This document shows, in pieces, positions 19,189-26,392 of a DNA stretch of 45,723 nt. This DNA comes from Alphaproteobacteria bacterium. Lineage in GTDB: Bacteria > Pseudomonadota > Alphaproteobacteria > Puniceispirillales > Puniceispirillaceae. The stretch lies in assembly GCA_018666135.1 (NCBI GenBank), contig JABJAN010000016.1, positions 1-45,723 on the forward strand. The letters are read 5' to 3'. The translations under genes and the position numbers were made by a program. The notes under the pieces are model-generated. The model ran no database searches and had not been told where the DNA came from. It was given only the letters and a program-made list of their open reading frames with translations. Numbering within the stretch: position 1 is the first letter of the stretch; the number at the start of each line of letters is the position of its first letter.

Positions 19189-19416
19189 TTGCCATTTTTT
19201 AATGTTAAGCTAAAAGAATTCTTTTCAAGCAATCTGACTAAAATGTAAATAGACACTGCTTTTTTTTCAAAAATATAAAGCCCAATAATATCAAAAATAA
19301 AACTATTTTATACACATTTAATTCTTCGGCTTGGCGATAGCCACTATTTCCTATATCTACTCGTAATGTCTTTTTCTTTTAATAGAGACGGCTGCATTTT
19401 ACATATGGGTTGACCA

Positions 19417-20118
19417 ATGGATTTTTTTGAAACCAGAGAGCGCTATAGAAGACGAGAATATAGAATTTATGTTAGTCTATTAATTCGTCTGGTTGCTGTT
19501 GCATTTGTGCTTTGGCTTGGCTGGCAATGGGGTAATTATGATCAAAAGAAATTATATGAAAATGTCAGTGATGAGTTAAATCAAACTCAAGCAGAATTAT
19601 ATAACCTGAACGAAAAGATGAGGAGCTTAATTCAGGAGAAAAAACAGCTTGCTGCTGAAAAAACAGTTTCTGACCTCGATTTGAACGGCTCTGGTGAGAT
19701 TTTATCAAAATCAATTAAATTTTTATTGGAATCAGATGTTTCTTTAGAACAGATACATCAATCGTTATTGGCTATTTCATCTCCGATAAATTGTAGAAAT
19801 TTGGAAGTAAAAAATTTAGCAGTCGCAACTGAGCTATATACTGGGAAGGAATCCAATTTATCCCTTTTTCAAGGCGGGTTGCGGGTTCATATTGACGGTC
19901 AACCCTTTTCTCAAGGCAACAAGACTAACCCCTGGTTTGATCCAGATAAGGAAATACAAGTTAGATTGGTATATCTAGGCGGTCAGAAAATTGTAACTGG
20001 AAAACTGCCTATGAAAGTGATTGTGCCAGCCGAAGACTGGCTGTTGAAAGCGCATGTCACTGAATCTAATCTTCGCGGATATGTTGGAATTACATTTGAG
20101 AAATGTAGCGCTAGATAA
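19417..20118 (+). CDS. membrane-anchored coiled-coil protein of unknown function
   Basis: I do not recognise a family with confidence. The 233 residues divide into a basic N-terminus (ETRERYRRREYR), one transmembrane segment at about 22-40 (LLIRLVAVAFVLWLGWQWG), a coiled coil at about 46-85 with regular leucine spacing, and a C-terminal domain from about 95 rich in beta-strand-like sequence, with a conserved-looking Cys pair at either end of it (NCRNLEV and FEKCSAR). The charge pattern suggests the C-terminal domain is periplasmic. The layout recalls DUF6776-like proteins. Both flanks are AT-rich gaps of about 229 bases, so it is probably monocistronic. Confidence 0.8.
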   Translation: MDFFETRERYRRREYRIYVSLLIRLVAVAFVLWLGWQWGNYDQKKLYENVSDELNQTQAELYNLNEKMRSLIQEKKQLAAEKTVSDLDLNGSGEILSKSIKFLLESDVSLEQIHQSLLAISSPINCRNLEVKNLAVATELYTGKESNLSLFQGGLRVHIDGQPFSQGNKTNPWFDPDKEIQVRLVYLGGQKIVTGKLPMKVIVPAEDWLLKAHVTESNLRGYVGITFEKCSAR

Positions 20119-20346
20119 ATAATATTTTTTTAAAATACAGTAACGAAATATTACGCATTGTAACTCAACACATTGTTATCAATAGTAATATACTTAAAAA
20201 CGCTATAATTGGAGTCTTGTGAAATAACATCTGTTTATGATTAATTAGCGTATAAAATTAAAACAGAAATTCTAATAAAAACTAAAATTTATTAAAAAAA
20301 TCAACATATGTTATTTGTATATCTCTTGCATATTGGAATAGGTTAA

Positions 20347-21084
20347 ATGAGCCATTATTTTATAACAGGTGCTAGTTCTGGTATTGGATACGCATTGGCT
20401 GTTGCACTGGCAAAAAACGGAAATCATGTAAGCGTGGTTGCAAGAAGAAAAGACAGATTACAACAGTTAAAAAATGATTTTCCTAAAATAAATATATTTT
20501 CTGCTGACGTAACGGATTCTGTGAAAATGCAGCAGGTAATTGAGGAATGTATATCCCACTCAGGCATGCCTGATTGCGCAATCTTAAATGCAGGTAAATA
20601 TACCCCTCTGGGAGGAGATCAGATAGATGTATCTGAATTCTGCGACCATATGATGGTAAATTATATGGGGGTTATTCATGCGCTTAATAGCTTCGTGCCC
20701 AATTTTAAAAACAGGGGTTTTGGACATATCGTTATTATGGGCTCTACCGCAGGATATCGGGGACTGCCCAAATCTGCTGCTTATGGACCGACGAAAGCAG
20801 CACTCACAAACTTAGCTGAGGCGTTATATTTAGATTTATCTGCTTATTCTATCAAAGTTCAATTAATTAGCCCAGGCTTTGTTGAAACTGACGCAACTGC
20901 TGTAAATGAGTTTAAAATGCCCCAGTTGATGTCTTCAGAAGATGCTGCAAAGCAAATCATAAAAGGATTGGATAGTAATCGGTTTGAGATATGTTTCCCA
21001 TCTAGATTTGCTTTTGTGATGAAAATTCTTAAGCTATTACCTTATTTTATTTATTTTCGTTTAATTAAGTGGGCTACAAAATGA
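20347..21084 (+). CDS. short-chain dehydrogenase/reductase
   Basis: A 245-residue classical SDR. The NAD(P)-binding motif is TGASSGIGYA (residues 7-16), the catalytic Ser is in GSTAGYRG and Tyr-Lys in YGPTKAA. Basic residues after the second strand (ARRKDR) favour NADPH. The hydrophobic, basic C-terminus (FVMKILKLLPYFIYFRLIKW) may attach it to the membrane, which would suit a lipid substrate. It is translationally coupled (ATGA) to the SnoaL-like gene. The pair faces the DUF3833-Cfa-DUF1365-FAD operon, a set of families that co-occurs in many proteobacteria. The substrate is not known. Confidence 0.9.
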   Translation: MSHYFITGASSGIGYALAVALAKNGNHVSVVARRKDRLQQLKNDFPKINIFSADVTDSVKMQQVIEECISHSGMPDCAILNAGKYTPLGGDQIDVSEFCDHMMVNYMGVIHALNSFVPNFKNRGFGHIVIMGSTAGYRGLPKSAAYGPTKAALTNLAEALYLDLSAYSIKVQLISPGFVETDATAVNEFKMPQLMSSEDAAKQIIKGLDSNRFEICFPSRFAFVMKILKLLPYFIYFRLIKWATK

Positions 21085-21524
21085 CAGACTCAGAAATCCA
21101 AAATGTAATGGAAGCATATGGTGATCTATTTTCAAGATTAACCATAGATGATTTAACCGAGTTAGGAGCGTTGGTATCTGACGATATTGTTTTTTCCGAT
21201 CCGTTCAACCTTACCTATGGAAGAGAAAAATTTGTGAATATATTTGCTCATATGTTTAAGGTTATGGAGCAACCTCAATTTAAAATTCTGGATATGTGCT
21301 ATTCTAATCGTGCAGGATATTTGAAGTGGCAATTAACGGGTAAGGTTAAAAAATGGCAACAAATTCCGATAGATATAACGGGTATGTCAGAAATCACGAT
21401 TAACGGGAATGGAAAAATCATAGCGCATTATGATCATTGGGATAGCGCTAGCCAATTATTGCGGTTTATTCCAGTTTTAGGGGCTCCAATACGCTGGCTT
21501 TTAAAATTATTTAGGATGAAATGA
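21081..21524 (+). CDS. nuclear transport factor 2/SnoaL-like protein
   Basis: A 147-residue single-domain protein with the NTF2/SnoaL cone-like pattern: an N-terminal helix (YGDLFSRLTIDDLTELGALV), then DDIVFSDPFNLTYGREKFVNIFAHMF and a terminal beta-sheet region with EITINGNGKIIAHYDHWD. Proteins of this kind are small-molecule isomerases, cyclases or binding proteins. I use the ATG at 21081, which overlaps the SDR stop by ATGA, rather than an in-frame GTG 12 bases upstream. It ends 20 bases from the end of the opposing DUF3833 gene. Confidence 0.85.
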   Translation: MTDSEIQNVMEAYGDLFSRLTIDDLTELGALVSDDIVFSDPFNLTYGREKFVNIFAHMFKVMEQPQFKILDMCYSNRAGYLKWQLTGKVKKWQQIPIDITGMSEITINGNGKIIAHYDHWDSASQLLRFIPVLGAPIRWLLKLFRMK

Positions 21525-21543
21525 CATTTTAAATGTTTCTATT

Positions 21544-22068
21544 TTATTTTCTATCTGCTGCAGATAAAGGAAACTCAGATGTTGACTGACTTGTTTTGAT
21601 AAAGGTGATAAAGACTTCACCAAGCAACAGCCCAAATTTTTTAACCTTTGCGTTATTCAGCATTATCAATGGGGATTGCTGAATCATCACATCTTCAAAT
21701 TTAACTTTAATTTTTCTACTAAACAGTGTCAGGTTGAAATAATAGTTCCAGCTTAATTGGGCATCTGTTAATTTGCCTACTGCTTGTCCACATACATCTT
21801 TGCAGAATCCAACATATGTATTCTGGTCAGATTTAGTAATTTGCCACTGTCTGTATTCGTTTTCACCATCATCAAAACTAAAATACTCATCAAGCAAAAA
21901 CCCATCTTTGGTTGTTTGTCCATCAATAGATACGTTAAAGCGTCTTCTTACAGAACCAAATCTATCTATAAAAACGCCTGTTGCTTCAATCCTGCCATCA
22001 AAAAATTCTTCAGGCATAAATGTCTTAGATAAAGTGGCTTCAGAATATTTGCTAGCTAATGAGTTCAT
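21544..22068 (-). CDS. DUF3833 family protein
   Basis: A 174-residue protein matching the DUF3833 pattern: EEFFDGRIEATGVFIDRFGSVRRRFNV near the start, FDDGENEYRQWQI and LSWNYYFNLTLFSRKIKVKF in the middle, and FGLLLGEVFITFIK near the end. Relatives are usually small lipoproteins with a signal peptide; here the protein starts at MNSLASKYSEATLSK with no hydrophobic leader or lipobox. I read the upstream in-frame codons and found no credible signal-encoding extension before a stop. Function is unknown; the family travels with Cfa-like and DUF1365 genes. It is the last gene of its operon, 128 bases after cfa. Confidence 0.85.
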   Translation of the reverse strand: MNSLASKYSEATLSKTFMPEEFFDGRIEATGVFIDRFGSVRRRFNVSIDGQTTKDGFLLDEYFSFDDGENEYRQWQITKSDQNTYVGFCKDVCGQAVGKLTDAQLSWNYYFNLTLFSRKIKVKFEDVMIQQSPLIMLNNAKVKKFGLLLGEVFITFIKTSQSTSEFPLSAADRK

Positions 22069-22196
22069 CGTTTGTCCAAACCATATAATATCTTTTTGTA
22101 CGCATGGGATATATAATTGGTTCTCTAATAGACTGAAATATGCGAATCATACGATAAAGCGAGAGTGTATTATAGGAATAGCTATAGTAATGACGA

Positions 22197-23393
22197 TTAG
22201 TTTTTATGGGATAGCATTATCTGTTTAACATCTATGTTGCCAGCCCTGAATCCGCCTTCGCAATAGGCTAAATATAGCTCCCACATTTTAAAAAAACGAG
22301 CATCAAAATTTTTATCAATTGCCAGTTTTGGCCAGGCTTTAATAAACCTGTCTCGCCATTTTAACAGCGTCTTAGCATAATCCAAACCAAACCCGTAGCA
22401 CTCATTCATTTGCAGACCTGCCTCTCCAATAGGGCTTTCAAGCGCGGATAGACAAGGCAGCATTCCTCCTGGAAATATATAGCGTTGAATAAAATCAGGA
22501 TTGCTTCTATATCTTGGAAATTGGTCATCACTAATTGTAATCATTTGCAGCGCTGCTCTGCCGCCATCATTGAGAGAGGTGCCTATTTTATCAAAATAAA
22601 TGGGCCAATATTGCTCTCCTACAGCCTCGAACATTTCAATAGAGATGATTTTGTCAAATTTCTGATTTAAATCTCGGTAATCTAAAAATTTAAGGTCAGT
22701 CTGATCAGTTAACCCTTGGTCTGCTATTCGTTGTTTTGTAAATTCATATTGCGCATTGGAAATGGTAATTCCAGTTATATGTGCATCATATTCTTGGGCT
22801 GCAAATTCCATAAACCCACCCCAGCCACAGCCAATTTCTAGCACGCTATCGCCAGATTTGATGCCAGCAAGTTCAGCAATTTTTTTATATTTATTTTGCT
22901 GGGCATCTTTAAGGGTTTGTTTTTCAGAATCAAAAATAGCGGATGAATAGGTCATTGATGAATCCAGCCATTCTTTATAAAAAGAATTGCCAAGATCATA
23001 ATGATAAGAGATGTTTTTGCGAGATCCTGATCTGCTATTCTTATTTGTTAGATGAACTAGTTTCATCATCATTTTTTTAATAAACCCTTGAGCAAGGTTA
23101 TCGTTTAAAAAGTCAGAGTGCTGAGAACTTAATTCGATTAACGCGGCGATTTTATTACTTTCAATCTCGCCTGCCATATATGCTTCACAAAACCCAATCT
23201 CGCCATTATGCAGTAGCTTTTTGATGCCAACTGGCGAGCTCAGAATTAAATCTGCACTCGGACCTTTGCATCTACCTGTGTAGTATATAATATCGCCATC
23301 TGGATAGGTTACTTGGAGTTCTCCAAACTCTAATTGTTTGAAAAGTTTTTTTAGTGCCTTAATGCGAATGCTGGTAATTAGCTTGCTAGTCAT
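22197..23393 (-). CDS. cfa: cyclopropane-fatty-acyl-phospholipid synthase family methyltransferase
   Basis: A 398-residue SAM-dependent methyltransferase acting on unsaturated acyl chains of membrane phospholipid. An N-terminal lipid-binding region (residues 1-115) precedes the YHYDLGNSFYKEWLD signature at 130-143. The SAM-binding motif is LEIGCGWGGF (185-194), and the C-terminus has the expected YCEGGFRAGNIDV. Homologues either make cyclopropane rings or, in furan-fatty-acid pathways, add a methyl group across the double bond; the sequence alone does not separate these. It overlaps the DUF1365 gene by ATGA. Confidence 0.92.
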   Translation of the reverse strand: MTSKLITSIRIKALKKLFKQLEFGELQVTYPDGDIIYYTGRCKGPSADLILSSPVGIKKLLHNGEIGFCEAYMAGEIESNKIAALIELSSQHSDFLNDNLAQGFIKKMMMKLVHLTNKNSRSGSRKNISYHYDLGNSFYKEWLDSSMTYSSAIFDSEKQTLKDAQQNKYKKIAELAGIKSGDSVLEIGCGWGGFMEFAAQEYDAHITGITISNAQYEFTKQRIADQGLTDQTDLKFLDYRDLNQKFDKIISIEMFEAVGEQYWPIYFDKIGTSLNDGGRAALQMITISDDQFPRYRSNPDFIQRYIFPGGMLPCLSALESPIGEAGLQMNECYGFGLDYAKTLLKWRDRFIKAWPKLAIDKNFDARFFKMWELYLAYCEGGFRAGNIDVKQIMLSHKN

Positions 23394-24220
23394 TCGTCAC
23401 CGTTCTGAATACGTGATTGAGTGATTGAAAGTTCTTTTGGTGCTGGTCTTGGATAATAAGTGCATTTCTTCCAAAATAATTTAATCGCTTCTAAGTGGAT
23501 TGATAATAATGGTCTTAATGGGAATTGTCTATTAAGAATCATCAATTTTATGATGTCATTTGTTGTTAAAGGATGGAATTCCCCTCTCATTGTCGCAGTT
23601 AGGGCAGGCATTCTTTCTATTAAAAAACGAACAATCACCGAAAATTTATTTCCACGTGTTTTATATGAGAGAATATACTCCCCATGGTTAGGAAAGAATG
23701 GAGAAACATGCATATTTTTCAAGGCGATGTGCGTTGCTGATGGATTGCAGCTATCAATCACAGCGACATAGCTATGCGCATCCCCAAACGTATTATGAAC
23801 CTCATACACAATAAAGCAGTCTTTACCCGTATTATCCTCACATATAAATACCGAAATTGGATTAAAGGTTAAGTTCAGAATTCTTGGAAAGGTAAGCAGA
23901 GAAATACGTTTTATTTCGGTATTTGGTAGATAATTTTTTGCCAATTCTCTTATATAATTTGCCAGCGAAGCAGGATTTTTACATTTTTTTTGTGGCTGCT
24001 TTTTAGAGGCTGTTTTTGCTCTATATGCTTTTCCATAATCAGACTGGTGGAAAGATAATAAATTAAATTTATCGACTGAGAATAACCTGCTTTGTTGATT
24101 GGCATCGTTTAATTTATCCAAATCAATCATAATAGAAAGCCCAGACCGAAACAGATAATGAGACGGGGTTCCATGCCTTGTATGCGTGATAGTAGAAGGT
24201 GCTAGTCTAATAGCATGCAT
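23390..24220 (-). CDS. DUF1365 domain-containing protein
   Basis: A 276-residue DUF1365 protein. LLTFPRILNLTFNPISVFICED, VHNTFGDAHSYV and VSPFFPNHGEYIL are its recognisable stretches. Genes of this family nearly always stand next to a FAD amine-oxidase-like gene and a Cfa-like gene, as here, and a member is linked genetically to furan fatty acid formation in Rhodobacter sphaeroides. The biochemical activity is uncertain; oxygenase, desaturase partner and acyl-chain binding have been considered. It is flanked by a 14-base gap to the FAD gene and a four-base overlap with cfa. Confidence 0.9.
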   Translation of the reverse strand: MHAIRLAPSTITHTRHGTPSHYLFRSGLSIMIDLDKLNDANQQSRLFSVDKFNLLSFHQSDYGKAYRAKTASKKQPQKKCKNPASLANYIRELAKNYLPNTEIKRISLLTFPRILNLTFNPISVFICEDNTGKDCFIVYEVHNTFGDAHSYVAVIDSCNPSATHIALKNMHVSPFFPNHGEYILSYKTRGNKFSVIVRFLIERMPALTATMRGEFHPLTTNDIIKLMILNRQFPLRPLLSIHLEAIKLFWKKCTYYPRPAPKELSITQSRIQNGDE

Positions 24221-24234
24221 ATATAAAATTCCTT

Positions 24235-25566
24235 TTATGTTGCAACTATTTTTTCCTGCTTATTCTGCCATAATTGCAATAAATGTGGTGCGTGGCACGC
24301 CTCGGTAGGAGTATCCCATGGAATCGATATATCAAATGATTTCGCAATTGCAACAGCAGATAATATACCATCTTCATGAAATCCGTATCGTGTCCATGCA
24401 CCGCAAAAATAAGTGTGTGATGGTCCTTGAATTTCATTTAATGTATTTTGTGCTTCTATTGCGTTTTGATTAAAAATTGGGTGAGAATAGGAAAATTCTC
24501 GATGTGGATTTTCAATTGGTGACGTTGAGAAAGGGTTTAAAATTACAAATAACGGAAATTTTTCTGGCAGAGATTGTAATTTATTCATCCAATAAGTAAC
24601 ACATAACTGTTTTTGGGCATTCTTGTTGGATAAATAATTCCATGCAGACCATGCCGCTTTTCTTTGGGGCATATAAGATGCTTGCGAATGCAAAATAACC
24701 TTATTCTCCTGAAATCCAAATTGACTTAATATATCATGCTCATCTTGACTAGCATCATTTAGCAAAGCAAGACTTTCATTCGCATGGGCTGCTAAAATTA
24801 TTTTATCAAAATACTGTGGTGCTTCTCCATCAATAAAAATAGTAACCCCGTTCTCAGAGCGCTGGATTTTGTTGATTGACACATTACATCTTGCTTTTTT
24901 TCCTAAGTGGCGGATGATTTTTGATACGTAGTTCCTTGAACCTCCTGTTACTGTTCGCCAGGTTGGTCGACCAGAAAAATCCAATAATTTGTGATTATTC
25001 ATAAATTTAATAAAAGAGCGTGCAGGAAATTGCATAACCGTTTGAGCAGGGCAAGACCAAATAGCTGCTGCCATTGGCAGTAAATGATTATCTATAAACA
25101 CTTGTCCCATTCGCATTCTAATCATCAGCTGTTCCAGGGTTTCACCATGCGGACCCGATTCTACCTCGTTAGATGCTGTTTTATAAAACCGAAAAAGGTC
25201 TCTTAATAATCGCCAATAGCTTGGTTTTAGCCAGTTTAAAGGCTGTGCAAACAAACCTTTTAATGAACCAGCATATTCAAAACTTCTATTCGACAAAGAA
25301 AGACCAAATGACATGTTTGTCGCTTGTGTTTCCACATCTAAAGCATCAAATAAGCCAATAAGATTTGGATAATTAAGGCTATTATAAACGATAAAGCCGC
25401 TATCCACGGCAACAGGGCTAGCATCAGTGTTTTCTTTTACTTCAACAGTATGTGCGTGCCCTCCAAATCTAGACTCTTTTTCGAACAGCATAACGTCATG
25501 TTCTTTATCAAGCAGCCAAGCTGCGCTTAATCCTGAAATTCCTGACCCGACTACGGCAATACGCAT
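24235..25566 (-). CDS. FAD-dependent amine-oxidase-like oxidoreductase
   Basis: A 443-residue flavoprotein. The dinucleotide-binding motif is VVGSGISGLSAAW (residues 5-17), followed by the second FAD contact FEKESRFGGHAHTV. Near the C-terminus FCGAWTRYGFHEDGILSAVAIAKS is the flavin-binding end typical of amine oxidase/carotenoid desaturase-like enzymes. This subgroup is the usual first gene ahead of DUF1365 and Cfa. By family it may desaturate a methylated acyl chain (UfaD-like), but that is inference. It begins 62 bases after the pdeM stop with no terminator visible, so read-through from the repair genes is possible. Confidence 0.9.
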   Translation of the reverse strand: MRIAVVGSGISGLSAAWLLDKEHDVMLFEKESRFGGHAHTVEVKENTDASPVAVDSGFIVYNSLNYPNLIGLFDALDVETQATNMSFGLSLSNRSFEYAGSLKGLFAQPLNWLKPSYWRLLRDLFRFYKTASNEVESGPHGETLEQLMIRMRMGQVFIDNHLLPMAAAIWSCPAQTVMQFPARSFIKFMNNHKLLDFSGRPTWRTVTGGSRNYVSKIIRHLGKKARCNVSINKIQRSENGVTIFIDGEAPQYFDKIILAAHANESLALLNDASQDEHDILSQFGFQENKVILHSQASYMPQRKAAWSAWNYLSNKNAQKQLCVTYWMNKLQSLPEKFPLFVILNPFSTSPIENPHREFSYSHPIFNQNAIEAQNTLNEIQGPSHTYFCGAWTRYGFHEDGILSAVAIAKSFDISIPWDTPTEACHAPHLLQLWQNKQEKIVAT

Positions 25567-25628
25567 TTTCTGCCCTTTTCATAATTTAAAGTCTATTTGA
25601 ACTCTTATAATGTAGTGTCTTATCTATT

Positions 25629-26378
25629 TCATTTACATAAATTTGCAACATCGATAATGTGATAAAGTTTTGTTTTATGACAAAAATATAATTCAGGGGC
25701 ATGTGAGAACAAATTTGATATCGCCATATGTTTGATGTTTAACCCTCCGGTAAAGACACCAAATGCAGGCAGTATCATGCGGGTTTTATCTAATATGAAG
25801 CATTTGGAAGTTACGCTTCCTGCGCGTAATCGCAGCTTTGCTTTTGGATGGTAGTGCCCAATAATCTGCCCCTGCAGAGGAGCTTCCATAGAATCAGTGC
25901 TATCTGTCACTAGCTGATGCCTTAATTCAATTTTATCAATATAAAATTCATCGCATTGCAGACCTTCAAGAAAATTAGGAAGCGATGGGTCATGATTGCC
26001 TAAAACCCAAACAATATTTTTAGATTGTGTTAATGCCAGAAGTTTATCTTTATAAAAAGAGGCAAGAGTATGTGCTACCCGTGCTGAATGAAAACTATCT
26101 CCTAGGAAAATGCACCTTTCTATTATGGCATGATTGAGAGCATTTTCCAACCTGAGTAGGGTTTCTTGAGTGTCATATCCAGGCAGTGGAGTGGCAGATG
26201 ATTGAGAGAAGGCTTTTTCAAGATGCAAATCGGCTATGATAAGGGTTTTGCTAGCACAATGATAACAGGAGCCATCGGCATATAACCAAAATTTTTGATT
26301 ACAGAAGGTTATTTCTGCTTTTTGCGTATTTGATTGGTGTGATTGATAATTTGAATTATCTGTTGGCGGAAGGGTCAT
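25629..26378 (-). CDS. pdeM: ligase-associated metallophosphoesterase
   Basis: A 249-residue calcineurin-like phosphoesterase. The metal-site motifs are D50-L-H52 (IADLHLEKAF), GD at 93-94, GNHD at 127-130 and GHYH at 174-177. This is the MPE component of the bacterial Lhr-MPE-Exo-Lig repair cluster, in which it is thought to act on nucleic acid ends or phosphodiesters. The first 20 residues are polar and poorly conserved looking. It is encoded 14 bases after the helicase on the same strand, with exonuclease and ligase just beyond on the opposite strand. Confidence 0.92.
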   Translation of the reverse strand: MTLPPTDNSNYQSHQSNTQKAEITFCNQKFWLYADGSCYHCASKTLIIADLHLEKAFSQSSATPLPGYDTQETLLRLENALNHAIIERCIFLGDSFHSARVAHTLASFYKDKLLALTQSKNIVWVLGNHDPSLPNFLEGLQCDEFYIDKIELRHQLVTDSTDSMEAPLQGQIIGHYHPKAKLRLRAGSVTSKCFILDKTRMILPAFGVFTGGLNIKHMAISNLFSHAPELYFCHKTKLYHIIDVANLCK

Positions 26379-26392
26379 CTCATTAATAATAT

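Noticed and set aside
19308-19316. Single TTATACACA DnaA-box match before the coiled-coil protein
   Set aside because: An isolated match of this degenerate motif is expected by chance in a 45-kb AT-rich window and there is no second box nearby.
20119-20346. RpoE/ChrR-type promoter for the lipid locus
   Set aside because: I looked for a TGATCC-type -35 upstream of the SDR and of the FAD gene and saw none; the few TGATCC strings I noticed are inside coding regions.
22069-22196. Short minus-strand frame of about 32 codons upstream of DUF3833
   Set aside because: No hydrophobic or signal-like content and no good ribosome site; it could not supply the missing lipoprotein signal.
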